Assembly (NCBI RefSeq): GCF_040409955.1
Contig: NZ_CP123385.1
Span: forward strand, 789,501 to 853,500
Length of the DNA: 64,000 nucleotides
Direction of reading: 5' to 3'
Source of the DNA: Salipiger sp. H15
GTDB lineage: Bacteria > Pseudomonadota > Alphaproteobacteria > Rhodobacterales > Rhodobacteraceae
The position numbers and the translations under genes were made by a program. Positions 1-9,388 of the stretch are shown piece by piece. The notes under the pieces are model-generated. The model saw only the letters and a list, made by a program, of their open reading frames with translations, was not told where the DNA came from and did no database searches. Each line of letters starts with the position of its first letter. Position 1 is the stretch's first letter.

Positions 1-223
1 GGTATTTCTCCTCGAGCCATTCGCAGATCGCGGCGCTTTCCGACATGGTCTTGTTGTCGATCTTCAGCACCGGGACCTTGCCCGCGGGGTTGCGGCGCAG
101 GAAGTCGGCATCCTGCTCCCAGTAGCGCTCCTCGACCAACTCGCATTCGATCTTCTTCTCGGCGAGGCTCAGGCGAACCTTGCGGCAAAAGGGCGAGAGC
201 GGCACGTGGTAAAGCTTTGCCAT
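1..223 (-). CDS. Glutathione S-transferase family protein, N-terminal part
   Basis: The gene begins with ATG at 223 and runs leftwards out of the window, so only 74 residues are visible. They form the N-terminal thioredoxin-like domain of a glutathione S-transferase: LYHVPLSPFCRKVR puts a Cys at residue 13 in the catalytic position, KVPVL at 49-53 contains the cis-Pro, and ESAAICEWLEE at 62-72 is the usual glutathione gamma-glutamyl binding segment. This is a cytosolic detoxification or thiol-transfer enzyme. The alpha-helical C-terminal domain, which decides subfamily and substrate, lies outside the window, so no symbol is given. Confidence 0.85.
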   Translation of the reverse strand, partial: MAKLYHVPLSPFCRKVRLSLAEKKIECELVEERYWEQDADFLRRNPAGKVPVLKIDNKTMSESAAICEWLEEKY

Positions 224-340
224 TCGGGGAGGCGGCTCCGGGTCTTGAGGGAATTGTCCTGCCTGTTTGCCGTGAAAATCGCGCCGATTCAACAGGGCAT
301 GCGGACACGGGCGGGTGATGGCCGGGACGGCGCGGAAAGA

Positions 341-408
341 GGGGGGCTCCGCCCCCGCGGCGCCGCTGCGCGGCGCGCTCCCCCGGCGTAATTCGAAAGA
401 GAAGAAGG
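341..408 (+). repeat. Intergenic repeat, copy 1 (hairpins plus GAGAAGAAG tail)
   Basis: This lies between the GST start (223) and the amidohydrolase stop (423). It has a GGGGGC/GCCCCC stem at 342-356, a second GCGCC/GGCGC stem, and ends in the tail CGTAATTCGAAAGAGAAGAA (387-406). Nearly the same tail recurs twice at 11.57-11.63 kb in inverted orientation. From memory, similar GC-stem plus GAGAAGAAG elements are frequent between Rhodobacteraceae genes; that is recollection, not a search. It may act as a transcript 3' end or a REP-like element. Confidence 0.55.
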
Positions 409-422
409 GCGCGCCGCCGCGG

Positions 423-1487
423 TCAGAGGCCGAGGAAGCGGAAGGGCTCGGTCTCGGAGAAGCTGTCGTTGGCGAGGCCCGAGTAGGTGTGGCTCTGCTG
501 CGGGCCGAGGTCGAGGCGCAGCACCTTGCCGGTGCCGGGCGCGAGGTCGAACCGCGCGAGGTCGACCCAGAAGGTGTTCGGGGTCAGCGCGGATTCGAAG
601 AAGTAGCGCAGCCGCTTGTGGTCGGCGACGGTGCGCCAGCGCGTCGAGGAGATGTTGGGCTCGTCCGGCGTGGTGATGCCGTAGGGCACCGAGGCGTTGC
701 GGATCACCCCGAAGACGCTGGCGAGGGTCTCGACCGGGTCTTCGGTCTTGGGGATGGCGTTCACGTAGAAGGAGGCGCGCGCGAAGCGGTCCGAGGCGCG
801 GTTGGTGCCGGGCAGCATCACCGTGCCGCCGATCTGCCGCCAGTAGCTTTCCAGCGCCAGCTGCTGCTCGAAGATCGGCGAGTTGGTCATCACCTGGTAG
901 TCGCGGCTGTGGTGGATCACCTGCCGGCCGCCGATATACTCGATGATGGCGCTGTCGCCGCTGCTGTCCGAGATCGACAGGTGCAGCGTCGCCAGCCGGT
1001 CCTCGCCGGGCACGGTGTCGGTGACGAGGGTGAAGGGCTCGGTCTCGAGCACGGCCACCGCCTCGGCGACGGTGGCGAAATTGTCGAGCACGTATTGCGT
1101 CCAGGCGGCGATGCTGAGCCCGGTCTGGCTGCCGTCGAAGGCGGGATACTCGGATTCCACCAGCCAGAGCAGGTTCGCCACCAGCCCCGCCTCGTTCATC
1201 CCGTCGGTGGTGGCGATGTCATAGGCCGAGGCGATGACGCTGCCGTATTTCGAGGTCCAGGTGATCGCGTTCGGCCCGGCCTCGCCGTTGCGCTCCATGC
1301 CGCGCGGGAAGACCCAGAGATTGGTGCCGATGTCGCTGCGCCAGTCCATCGAGCGGGCGGTGACGATCTGATCGGCGGCGCCGTGGTAGACCAGCCGGGT
1401 GCAGGCGTCGGCGATGCCGGCAAGGCCGAGACCGGCGGCCAGCGTGGCGGCGACGAGCGGTTTGAGAGGGGGGAGCATGCGGGGCAT
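423..1487 (-). CDS. Linear amide C-N hydrolase (penicillin V acylase/choloylglycine hydrolase family), exported
   Basis: A 354-residue Ntn-hydrolase. ATG at 1487 is chosen because AGAAGAAGAG precedes it and it gives a clean signal peptide (MPRMLPPLKP, hydrophobic 10-27, ADA|C). Cleavage before Cys29 would expose the nucleophile typical of the family (CTRLVY, then the family-typical RSMDW). Conserved NEAGL, TWTSKYGSV and a late YGITTP segment also fit. It hydrolyses linear amide bonds; substrates in the family range from penicillin V and bile salts to acyl-homoserine lactones, and cannot be chosen here. It acts in the periplasm. It stands alone between the GST gene and mtgA, all on the same strand. 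Confidence 0.85.
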   Translation of the reverse strand: MPRMLPPLKPLVAATLAAGLGLAGIADACTRLVYHGAADQIVTARSMDWRSDIGTNLWVFPRGMERNGEAGPNAITWTSKYGSVIASAYDIATTDGMNEAGLVANLLWLVESEYPAFDGSQTGLSIAAWTQYVLDNFATVAEAVAVLETEPFTLVTDTVPGEDRLATLHLSISDSSGDSAIIEYIGGRQVIHHSRDYQVMTNSPIFEQQLALESYWRQIGGTVMLPGTNRASDRFARASFYVNAIPKTEDPVETLASVFGVIRNASVPYGITTPDEPNISSTRWRTVADHKRLRYFFESALTPNTFWVDLARFDLAPGTGKVLRLDLGPQQSHTYSGLANDSFSETEPFRFLGL

Positions 1488-1623
1488 ATCAATCTCTTCT
1501 TCTGTCAAATGCAGGGGGCACCGGCGCGCGGGCCGGCGGAACGTCTTCAACCAATGCGGGAAGTATGGCGGCGCCGCCGCGGGATGACAACCGCGGCGCG
1601 CCAACGCCAGGCGGCGCCGGGCG

Positions 1624-2373
1624 CTACTCGAAGCAGCGCGCGCGGCCGTCGCGGGCGATGGTGGCGGCGCCGTCGCGGATCTGCCCGGCGCGGCGCTGCA
1701 CGAAATTCGACGGCTTCGAGGCCGAGCGGCTCTTGGGATCGGGCAGGATGGCGGCGAGCCGCGCCGCCTGCGTCGAGCTGAGCTCCGAGGGCGCGACGCC
1801 GAAGTAATGCTCCGAGGCCGCCTTGATGCCGAAGACGCCCTCGTCGAACTCGGCGATGTTCATATAGACCTCGAGGATGCGCCGCTTCGGCCAGAGCGCC
1901 TCCATCAGCGGGGTCAGCGCCGCCTCGAGCGCCTTGCGCGGCCAGCTGCGCCCCTGCCAGAGGAAGGCGTTCTTCACCACCTGCTGGCTGATCGTCGAGG
2001 CGCCGCGGTTGCCGCCCTCGGCGATCGCCGCGCGGATCGCCCGCATGTCGAAGCCCCAGTGGGTGCAGAAGTTCGCATCCTCGGCGGCGACCAGCGCGCG
2101 CAGCGCCACCGGCGCCACGTCCTCGGCATCGACCCATTCGTAGTCCACCGGGGCGCCGAGCCTGCGCCCCTCGCTCCACATGTAGAGGCTGCCGGGCGGG
2201 TTCACGAAGCGGTAGGCGATGACAGCGAGGCAGAGCAGCAGCGCCAGCGCCAGCGCCGCCTGCACCGCGCGCGCCGCGAGGCCGCGCAGCGGCTTCCGCC
2301 GCCGTCCCGTCCTGCCTGCGCCCCTTGCGGCGGTCTTCGATGTGCCCTTGGTGGTCTTTGCTGCTCGCGCCAT
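1624..2373 (-). CDS. mtgA: Monofunctional biosynthetic peptidoglycan transglycosylase
   Basis: Polymerises lipid II into glycan strands on the periplasmic face of the inner membrane. The 249-residue protein has an Arg/Lys-rich cytoplasmic N terminus, one membrane segment at about 34-53, and a single GT51 domain: the catalytic Glu is in AAEDANFCTHWGFD, followed by RGASTISQQVVKN, RKALEAALT and KRRILEVYMNIAEFDEGVFG. There is no penicillin-binding transpeptidase domain, so it is the MtgA type rather than a class A PBP. The next gene upstream, gltB, ends in its own terminator, so mtgA is probably transcribed separately. Confidence 0.95.
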   Translation of the reverse strand: MARAAKTTKGTSKTAARGAGRTGRRRKPLRGLAARAVQAALALALLLCLAVIAYRFVNPPGSLYMWSEGRRLGAPVDYEWVDAEDVAPVALRALVAAEDANFCTHWGFDMRAIRAAIAEGGNRGASTISQQVVKNAFLWQGRSWPRKALEAALTPLMEALWPKRRILEVYMNIAEFDEGVFGIKAASEHYFGVAPSELSSTQAARLAAILPDPKSRSASKPSNFVQRRAGQIRDGAATIARDGRARCFE

Positions 2374-2433
2374 GCGACAGATTTACACGGGAGCGGGGGC
2401 GCGGGAAAGCACCCTGCGCGCGCGGCGTAACGG

Positions 2434-2459
2434 AAAACGCCCGGACATTCGTCCGGGCG
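2434..2459 (-). terminator. Rho-independent terminator after gltB
   Basis: Perfect 9-bp stem CGCCCGGAC/GTCCGGGCG (2438-2446, 2451-2459) with a 4-nt loop. On the minus strand it is followed by TTTT, 29 bases beyond the gltB stop. It separates gltB from mtgA. Confidence 0.8.
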
Positions 2460-2487
2460 CGTTCACGTTTCGCTCAGGGCTGGCGGA

Positions 2488-5400
2488 TCACTCCGCCGGC
2501 ACCGCGAGGTCGGCCTCGATGCCCAGCGGATGCGGCAGCTTGTTCAGCATCTCGCTCGGGCAGACCTGCACGAAGCGGGCCTTCTCGGACTCCCAGTTCT
2601 GCAGGATGTCCAGCGCCTTGCGGCTGCCGGTCTCGGTCGCGTGGCGCTCGACGAGGCCCTTCAGCTCGGCCTCCCAATGCGCTTCACCCACCGCGCAGGT
2701 CACCAGGCTCTCCATGTTCATCAGGTCGGGGGTCAGCCCTTCCGGATCGTAGAGATAGGCCATGCCGCCGGTCATGCCCGCGCCGAAGTTGGCGCCGATC
2801 GGGCCGAGGATCACCGCGACGCCGCCGGTCATGTACTCGCAGCCGTTCGAGCCGCAGCCCTCGACCACCACCTTGGCGCCGGAGTTCCGCACCGCGAAGC
2901 GCTCGCCCGCCTTGCCCGCGGCAAAGAGGTAGCCGTCGGTCGCGCCGTAGAGCACGGTGTTGCCGATGATGGTGTTCTCGGACGCGGTCAGCGGCGAGTT
3001 CATCGGCGGACGCACGACGATGGTGCCGCCCGACAGGCCCTTGCCCACGTAGTCGTTGGCATCGCCCGACACTTCCAGCTTGAGCCCCGGGGCCGCGAAG
3101 GCGCCCAGCGACTGGCCGGCGGAGCCGGTGAGCTTCACGTGCAGGTGGTCGGGCTGCAGCGCGTTGCGCATGCCGAACTTGCTGACGATGTGGCTCGAGG
3201 TGCGCGTGCCCACGGTCCGGTGCGTGTTCTGCACCGCGTAGGAGAGCTGCATCTTCTCGCCGTCCTGCAGGAAGCGGCTGCCGTCGCGCACGATCTCGGC
3301 GTCGAGCGTGTCGGGCACCACGTTCCGGTCCTTGGAACGGTTGTAGACGATGTCGTCGGCCCCATCCACGCGGATCAGCAGCGGGTTGAGGTCGAGGTCA
3401 TCGAGATGCTCGGCACCCCGGCTGACCTGGCTCAGGAGGTCGGCACGGCCGATCACGTCGTTCAGCGAGCGCGCGCCGATCGAGGCGAGGATCTCGCGCA
3501 CCTCGGTGGCGTAGAAGGTGATCAGGTTCACCACCTTCTCGGCGTTGCCGGTGAACTTGGCGCGCAGGCTCTCGTCCTGCGTGCAGACGCCCACCGGGCA
3601 GGTGTTCGACTGGCACTGGCGGACCATGATGCAGCCCATGGCGATCAGCGCGGCGGTGCCGATGCCGAACTCCTCGGCGCCGAGCATCGCGGCCATGACG
3701 ATGTCACGCCCGGTGCGCAGCCCGCCATCGGTGCGCAGCGTCACCCGGTCGCGCAGCTTGTTCATCGCCAGCACCTGGTGCGCCTCGGTGAGGCCCATCT
3801 CCCACGGCAGGCCCGCGTATTTGATCGAGGTCGCCGGCGAGGCGCCGGTGCCGCCGTTGTGGCCCGAGATCAGGATGATGTCGGCCTTCGCCTTGGCGAC
3901 GCCCGCGGCGATGGTGCCGACGCCCGACGAGGCCACCAGCTTCACCGTCACCTTGCAGCGCGGGTTGATCTGCTTGAGATCGTAGATCAGCTGCGCGAGG
4001 TCCTCGATCGAGTAGATGTCGTGGTGCGGCGGCGGCGAGATCAGCGTCACGCCCTCGGTCGAATGGCGCAGACGGGCGATCAGCTTGGTCACCTTCATGC
4101 CGGGCAGCTGGCCACCCTCGCCGGGCTTGGCGCCCTGCGCGACCTTGATCTCGAGCTCCTCGCAGTGGTTCAGGTACTCGGCGGTGACGCCGAAGCGGCC
4201 GGATGCCACCTGCTTGATCTTCGCAGACGGGTTGTCGCCGTTCGGCTCGGGCACGAAGTGCGCCGGATCCTCGCCGCCCTCACCGCTGTCCGACTTGGCG
4301 CCGATGCGGTTCATCGCGACGTTCAGCGTCTTGTGCGCCTCGGGCGAGAGTGCCCCCAGCGACATGCCCGGCGTCACGAAACGCTTGCGGATCGAGGTGA
4401 TGGATTCCACCTCCTCCAGCGGCACGGCATCGCCCAGCGGCTTGATGTCCAGCAGGTCGCGCAGGTGGATCGGCGGGTTGGCCCGCATCGCCTTGGAATA
4501 GGTCTTCCACAGCTCGTAGCTGGCCTTGTTGCAGGCCGCCTGCAGCAGGTGCATGTTCTGCGCGCCCCAGGCATGGGTCTCGCCGGACTTGCGGGCCTTG
4601 TAGAAGCCGCCGATCGGCAGCACGTCGCGGCCCCCCTTGAAGCCGAGCGCGTGGACCTCTTCCGCCTTCTGCTGGATGCCGTGCACGCCGATGCCCGAGA
4701 TCCGCGACAGCATGCCGGGGAAATACTCGGCGCACATGGCGCGCGACAGGCCCACGGCCTCGAAGTTGAGACCGCCGCGATAGGACGAGATCACCGAGAT
4801 GCCCATCTTGGACATGATCTTCAGCAGGCCCTGGTCGATGGCCTCGCGGTAGCGCGCCACGGCCTCGGTCAGGCTGCCGTCGATCAGGCCGCGCGCGATG
4901 CGGTCGGCGATGCTGTCCTCGGCGAGGTAGGGGTTCACGATGGTCGCGCCGCAGCCGACCAGCACCGCGAAGTAATGCGGGTCGATGCATTCCGCCGAGC
5001 GCACGCCCAGCGAGCAGAACGTCCGCAGGCCCTTCTTGGTCAGCCAGCTGTGCACCGCCGAGGTGGCGAGGATCATCGGCATGGCGACCTTGCCCTCGCC
5101 CTGGTGATGATCGGTCAGCACGATGTGGCCGCCGCCCGAGCGCACGGCATCCTCGGCCTCGGCCCGGATGCGGGCGAGCCCGTCACGCAGCGCGCCCTCG
5201 CCGGCATCGGCGGGGAAGGTGCAGTCGATCTCGACGAGGCCGACGGCGAAGTGCTTGGTCAGCTCCTCGAACTGCGCGTTGGCGACGAAGGGCGTGTCCA
5301 GCACGAGGATCTCGGTCTGCGCCGAGCTCTCGTCGAGCACGTTCTTGAGGTTGCCGAAGCGGGTCTTCAGCGACATCACGCGATACTCGCGCAGCGAGTC

Positions 5401-7029
5401 GATCGGCGGGTTGGTCACCTGGCTGAAGTTCTGGCGGAAGAAGTGGCTCAGCGGCCGGTACTTCTTGGACAGAACGGCAGACGGCGTGTCGTCGCCCATC
5501 GAGGCGAGCATTTCCTTGCCGTCCTCGGCCATGGCCGAGAGCGACTGCTCGAGCTCCTCGATGCTGTAGCCCGCGGCGATCTGGCGCTTGCGCAGCTCCG
5601 CACCCGAGAAGAGCGGCTTCTCGGTGACCTTGGCGAGGCTCTCGTCAAGCTCGGTGATCTTGCCGACCCATTCGCCGAAGGGCTGCGAGGCCGCCAGACG
5701 GTCCTTGATCTCGGTGTCGCGGTAGAGCTTGCCCTCTTCCATGTCGACGGCAATGAGCTGGCCCGGGCCAAGCGCGCCCTTCTCGCGGACGGTCGACTCG
5801 TCGACCGGCACCATGCCCGCCTCGGACCCGGCGATCAGCAGCCCGTCGCCGGTGACGACGTAGCGCATCGGGCGCAGGCCGTTGCGGTCGAGGCCGCCGC
5901 AGACCCAGCGACCGTCGGTCATCGCCAGCGCCGCCGGGCCGTCCCAGGGCTCCATCACCGAGTTCACGTAGGAATACATGTCGAGCCAGGCCTGCGGCAG
6001 CTCCACCGCCTGCTTCGACCAGGCCTCGGGGATCAGCATGGTCTTGGCCATCGGCGCGTTGCGCCCGGCGCGGACCAGCACCTCGAACACCGCGTCGAGC
6101 GCGGCGGAGTCCGACGCCCCCTGCGCGATGATCGGCTTGATGTCCTCGGCCATCTCTCCGAAGGTCGCCGAGGCCATGCGGATCTCGTGCGACTTCATCC
6201 AGTTGGTGTTGCCCTTGATGGTGTTGATCTCGCCGTTGTGGGCAAGCATCCGGAAGGGCTGCGCGAGCCACCACTGCGGGAAGGTGTTGGTCGAATAGCG
6301 CTGGTGGTAGATCGCGAAGGCGGACTCGAAGCGCTCGTCCTGCAGGTCCGGGTAGAACACGGCGACCTGCTCGGCCAGCATCATGCCCTTGTAGATGATC
6401 GACCGGCAGGACAGCGAGGCGATGTAGAGCCCGCCCACGCCCGCGGCAGCCGCGGCCTTCTCGATCCGGCGGCGGATGACGTAGAGCTCGCGCTCGAAGG
6501 TCTCTTCATCGACGCCCTTGGCGTTCGAGATGAGGATCTGCTCGATCTCGGGACGGGTCGCGTTGGCCTTCTCGCCAAGGCAGTCGACGCTGACCGGCAC
6601 GTGGCGCCAGCCGTAGATGTAATAGCCAAGGCGCAGCACCTCGGTCTCGACGATGGTCCGGCAGGTCTCCTGCGCGGCGAAGTCGGTGCGCGGCAGGAAG
6701 ACCTGGCCGACGGCCATCAGCTCGTCCTTGCGCGGCGCGTGGCCGGTGCGCTCGATCTGGTCGTAGAAGAACGAGACGGGGATCTGCACATGGATGCCCG
6801 CGCCGTCGCCGGTCTTGCCGTCGGCGTCCACGGCACCGCGGTGCCAGATCGCCTTCAGCGCGGTGATGCCTGCCTCGACAACCCTGCGCGACGGTCTCCC
6901 GTCGATGGAGACGACGAGGCCGACGCCGCAGGAAGAGTGCTCATGCTCTTCGCGGAACAGGCCGTTCTCCTCCATCCACTTGCGCTTGGCTTCCTCTGCG
7001 GCAACCCAGTTGGCGTCGAAAGTGGTCAT
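2488..7029 (-). CDS. gltB: Glutamate synthase (NADPH) large subunit
   Basis: Makes two glutamates from glutamine and 2-oxoglutarate in the GS-GOGAT ammonium assimilation route, with GltD. It has 1513 residues, normal for bacterial alpha-GOGAT. Domain order: a propeptide of about 33 residues ending before Cys34 (SSCGVG), which is the class II glutaminase nucleophile after processing; the glutaminase domain to about 430; a central domain; the FMN synthase domain; 3Fe-4S ligands Cys1139, Cys1144 and Cys1149 (CQSNTCPVGVC); and the C-terminal GXGXG beta-helix rich in GG repeats. gltD lies 690 bp upstream on the same strand, separated by a GFA gene. It ends at a good hairpin terminator. Confidence 0.97.
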   Translation of the reverse strand: MTTFDANWVAAEEAKRKWMEENGLFREEHEHSSCGVGLVVSIDGRPSRRVVEAGITALKAIWHRGAVDADGKTGDGAGIHVQIPVSFFYDQIERTGHAPRKDELMAVGQVFLPRTDFAAQETCRTIVETEVLRLGYYIYGWRHVPVSVDCLGEKANATRPEIEQILISNAKGVDEETFERELYVIRRRIEKAAAAAGVGGLYIASLSCRSIIYKGMMLAEQVAVFYPDLQDERFESAFAIYHQRYSTNTFPQWWLAQPFRMLAHNGEINTIKGNTNWMKSHEIRMASATFGEMAEDIKPIIAQGASDSAALDAVFEVLVRAGRNAPMAKTMLIPEAWSKQAVELPQAWLDMYSYVNSVMEPWDGPAALAMTDGRWVCGGLDRNGLRPMRYVVTGDGLLIAGSEAGMVPVDESTVREKGALGPGQLIAVDMEEGKLYRDTEIKDRLAASQPFGEWVGKITELDESLAKVTEKPLFSGAELRKRQIAAGYSIEELEQSLSAMAEDGKEMLASMGDDTPSAVLSKKYRPLSHFFRQNFSQVTNPPIDSLREYRVMSLKTRFGNLKNVLDESSAQTEILVLDTPFVANAQFEELTKHFAVGLVEIDCTFPADAGEGALRDGLARIRAEAEDAVRSGGGHIVLTDHHQGEGKVAMPMILATSAVHSWLTKKGLRTFCSLGVRSAECIDPHYFAVLVGCGATIVNPYLAEDSIADRIARGLIDGSLTEAVARYREAIDQGLLKIMSKMGISVISSYRGGLNFEAVGLSRAMCAEYFPGMLSRISGIGVHGIQQKAEEVHALGFKGGRDVLPIGGFYKARKSGETHAWGAQNMHLLQAACNKASYELWKTYSKAMRANPPIHLRDLLDIKPLGDAVPLEEVESITSIRKRFVTPGMSLGALSPEAHKTLNVAMNRIGAKSDSGEGGEDPAHFVPEPNGDNPSAKIKQVASGRFGVTAEYLNHCEELEIKVAQGAKPGEGGQLPGMKVTKLIARLRHSTEGVTLISPPPHHDIYSIEDLAQLIYDLKQINPRCKVTVKLVASSGVGTIAAGVAKAKADIILISGHNGGTGASPATSIKYAGLPWEMGLTEAHQVLAMNKLRDRVTLRTDGGLRTGRDIVMAAMLGAEEFGIGTAALIAMGCIMVRQCQSNTCPVGVCTQDESLRAKFTGNAEKVVNLITFYATEVREILASIGARSLNDVIGRADLLSQVSRGAEHLDDLDLNPLLIRVDGADDIVYNRSKDRNVVPDTLDAEIVRDGSRFLQDGEKMQLSYAVQNTHRTVGTRTSSHIVSKFGMRNALQPDHLHVKLTGSAGQSLGAFAAPGLKLEVSGDANDYVGKGLSGGTIVVRPPMNSPLTASENTIIGNTVLYGATDGYLFAAGKAGERFAVRNSGAKVVVEGCGSNGCEYMTGGVAVILGPIGANFGAGMTGGMAYLYDPEGLTPDLMNMESLVTCAVGEAHWEAELKGLVERHATETGSRKALDILQNWESEKARFVQVCPSEMLNKLPHPLGIEADLAVPAE

Positions 7030-7165
7030 GGCTATGCACCTCCATGGAGGGCCGCTTGCGCGGCCGGGATACGTGGCTGGCGCGCAGGTCGCGCCGAATG
7101 AGATGGCGCAGGGTCGCGCCGGAATAAGGTTCGCGGCTCGGGCGCCGCTTGGTCTGTCCTGCGGC

Positions 7166-7603
7166 TCAGGCGCCGCTGACGTCCGCGCCGAACTTCTTCA
7201 GCGTCTCGGCGCGGGTGTATTTCGGGTGGTCCCCGGTGAGCCCCCAGCTGTCCGGCTTCTCGTCCGAGAAGATCTCGCTCTTCATCTCGAACCCGTTGCC
7301 GTCATCCAGAAGCCCGAGGCAGACCTCGTAGCCCCCTGCCCCGTCGACGCCCTTGTCGTAGCGGTACCAGAGCACCGAGCCGCAGGTGCCGCAGAAGTGG
7401 CGCGAGGCCCAGCTCGAGCTGCGGAAGCTGCGGATCGCCTCGGCCCCCTCGATCTGCATCGCCGCCTCGTCGACGTTCACCGCGAAAAGCGCCGATCCCG
7501 CCCAGCGGCGGCACTGCTCGCAGTGGCACACGCCGAAACTGCCGAACCCGGTCACGGTGAAGCGCACCGCGCCGCAAAGGCATTGTCCGGTCTTCTGCGT
7601 CAT
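7166..7603 (-). CDS. GFA family (glutathione-dependent formaldehyde-activating/CENP-V-like) protein
   Basis: A 145-residue zinc-binding protein of the GFA fold. Zn ligands are visible as CLCGAVRF (about 8-15), CHCEQCRRW (about 27-35) and HFCGTCGSVL (about 70-79). Founding members were described as S-hydroxymethylglutathione synthases, but most members have no proven reaction, so only the fold is claimed. It sits between gltD and gltB on the same strand. This is an insertion into the usual gltB-gltD neighbourhood and has no obvious link to glutamate synthesis. Confidence 0.85.
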   Translation of the reverse strand: MTQKTGQCLCGAVRFTVTGFGSFGVCHCEQCRRWAGSALFAVNVDEAAMQIEGAEAIRSFRSSSWASRHFCGTCGSVLWYRYDKGVDGAGGYEVCLGLLDDGNGFEMKSEIFSDEKPDSWGLTGDHPKYTRAETLKKFGADVSGA

Positions 7604-7722
7604 GCACCGCTCCTTTCTCGGCGAGGGTCAGCGCTGCTGACCTGCCCTCGGGGCCTTGTTTCGGGGGATGCACGCCCCATGCGCATATCCTGTGCATGGG
7701 ATGTGCATGATATCTGCCGGGC

Positions 7723-9162
7723 TCACTCGGCGGCGATCGCCGCCAGCTTGTCGAGGTCCTTCAGCACGTGCTCGGCGCAGTCGCGGCCGTCGCGGATCGC
7801 CCAGACCACCAGCGACGCACCGCGCACGATGTCGCCCACGGCATAGACGCCCGGCAGCGCGGTCCGGCCCGAGGTGAACTCGGCCTTCACCGTGCCCCAG
7901 CGGGTGACTTCCAGCTCCGGCGCGCCCCAGAGCGTCTGCAGCTCCTCGGGCTCGAAGCCGAGCGCCTTGATCACCAGGTCGGCGGGCTCGTCGTAGTCCG
8001 AGCCGTCGATCAGCTCGGGCGACTGGCGGCCGGTGGAGTCGGGCAGGCCGAGGCGCATCTTCTGGACGATGACGGCCTCGACCGCCGCGTCGCCCTTGAA
8101 GCCCTTCGGCGCGGTCAGCCACTCGAACTGCACGCCCTCTTCCTCGGCGTTCGCGGTCTCGCGCTGCGAGCCGGGCATGTTGGCGCGGTCGCGGCGATAG
8201 AGGCACTTCACGCTCTCGGCGCCCTGGCGGATCGCGGTGCGCAGGCAGTCCATGGCGGTGTCGCCGCCGCCGATGACCACGACGCGCTTGCCCTTGGCGT
8301 TGAGCTCGCCGCTCTCGTACTCGGGCACGCTGTCGCCGAAGTTGGCGGTGCGGTTCGAGGCGGTGAGGTAGTCGATCGCCTTGACGATGCCCTTGGCATC
8401 GGCGCCCGGGCCGCGCAGGTCGCGCGACTTGTAGACGCCGGTGGCGATGATCACCGCGTCATGCTTGTCGCGGATCTCGTCGAAGGAGATGTCCTGGCCG
8501 ACGTTGCAGTTGAAGACGAAGCGCACGCCGCCGTCCTCGAGCTGCTTGATGCGGCGCATCACCACGTCCTTCTCGAGCTTGAAGCCCGGGATGCCGTAGG
8601 TCAGCAACCCGCCGCCACGGTCGTAGCGGTCATAGACGACAACCTGCACGCCGGCGCGGCGCAGCATGTCGGCCGCGGCAAGCCCGCCCGGGCCCGCGCC
8701 GATGATGCCGGCGCTCTCGGCGCGCTCGACCACCGGGGCGGCGGGCTTCACCCAGCCCTGCTCCCAGGCGGTGTCGGTGATGTATTTTTCGACAGAGCCG
8801 ATGGTCACAGTGCCGTGACCGGACTGCTCGATCACGCAGTTGCCCTCGCACAGACGGTCCTGCGGGCAGATGCGGCCGCAGATCTCAGGGAAGGTGTTGG
8901 TCGCCTGGCTGATCTCGTAGGCTTCCTGCAGACGGCCGGTCGCGGTGAGGTTCAGCCAGTCGGGGATGTTGTTGTGCAGCGGGCAATGGGACTGGCAGTA
9001 GGGCACGCCGCACTGGCTGCAGCGGCTCGCCTGCTCCTCGGCCTTGGCCTTTGCAAACTCAGCATAAATTTCGTCGAAGTCGTGGCTGCGTACACTCGCC
9101 TCCCGCTTCTCGGGCATGTCGCGCTCGATCTTCACGAATTTCAGCATGGGTTGCTTTGCCAT
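7723..9162 (-). CDS. gltD: Glutamate synthase (NADPH) small subunit
   Basis: The FAD/NADPH electron-input subunit of glutamate synthase, 479 residues. N-terminal 4Fe-4S ligands are seen in CSQCGVPYCQSHCP (Cys48, 51, 56, 60) and again in CGRICPQDRLCEGNC. FAD binding is GAGPGGLAAADML near 157, and NADPH binding is VIGGGDTAMDC near 300. It passes electrons to the GltB 3Fe-4S and FMN centres. It is divergent from uppP across a 226-bp spacer that should hold both promoters. The order gltD, GFA, gltB on one strand suggests the two subunits may be produced from separate promoters. Confidence 0.97.
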   Translation of the reverse strand: MAKQPMLKFVKIERDMPEKREASVRSHDFDEIYAEFAKAKAEEQASRCSQCGVPYCQSHCPLHNNIPDWLNLTATGRLQEAYEISQATNTFPEICGRICPQDRLCEGNCVIEQSGHGTVTIGSVEKYITDTAWEQGWVKPAAPVVERAESAGIIGAGPGGLAAADMLRRAGVQVVVYDRYDRGGGLLTYGIPGFKLEKDVVMRRIKQLEDGGVRFVFNCNVGQDISFDEIRDKHDAVIIATGVYKSRDLRGPGADAKGIVKAIDYLTASNRTANFGDSVPEYESGELNAKGKRVVVIGGGDTAMDCLRTAIRQGAESVKCLYRRDRANMPGSQRETANAEEEGVQFEWLTAPKGFKGDAAVEAVIVQKMRLGLPDSTGRQSPELIDGSDYDEPADLVIKALGFEPEELQTLWGAPELEVTRWGTVKAEFTSGRTALPGVYAVGDIVRGASLVVWAIRDGRDCAEHVLKDLDKLAAIAAE

Positions 9163-9301
9163 GATGCCTTGTCTCCAAGCAAATCAATCGGTCGCGTCTC
9201 CTTACTTAAAGTCGAAACCGAATAAAAGTCACACATGCTGACCTATATTGAGAAAAATTCGGCCGGAAGCCGCGCGCGACCCTCAAGTTGATCAAAAAAT
9301 A

Positions 9302-9317
9302 GGTCCGAAACCGGACC
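9302..9317. promoter_or_regulatory. Palindrome in the gltD/uppP divergent promoter region
   Basis: GGTCC-GAAACC-GGACC forms a perfect 5-bp inverted repeat with a 6-bp spacer in the 226-bp region between the divergent gltD and uppP starts. The surrounding 80 bp are unusually AT-rich for this genome, as expected of a promoter. It could bind a dimeric regulator; no regulator is identified. Confidence 0.3.
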
Positions 9318-9388
9318 AATTTCGCGCTTTCCCCCTGAAAACCAAGGGCCTATAGCGAGAGGGGCCATTATACCGGAGACCAGCATAA

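Noticed and set aside
2530..7101. 1523-codon open frame on the plus strand
   Set aside because: It is exactly antisense to gltB. Long antisense frames are expected in GC-rich coding DNA; the sequence is low-complexity His/Arg/Val-rich and has no domain.
7768..9225. 485-codon plus-strand frame
   Set aside because: Antisense of gltD with the same compositional bias; gltD has all its cofactor motifs.
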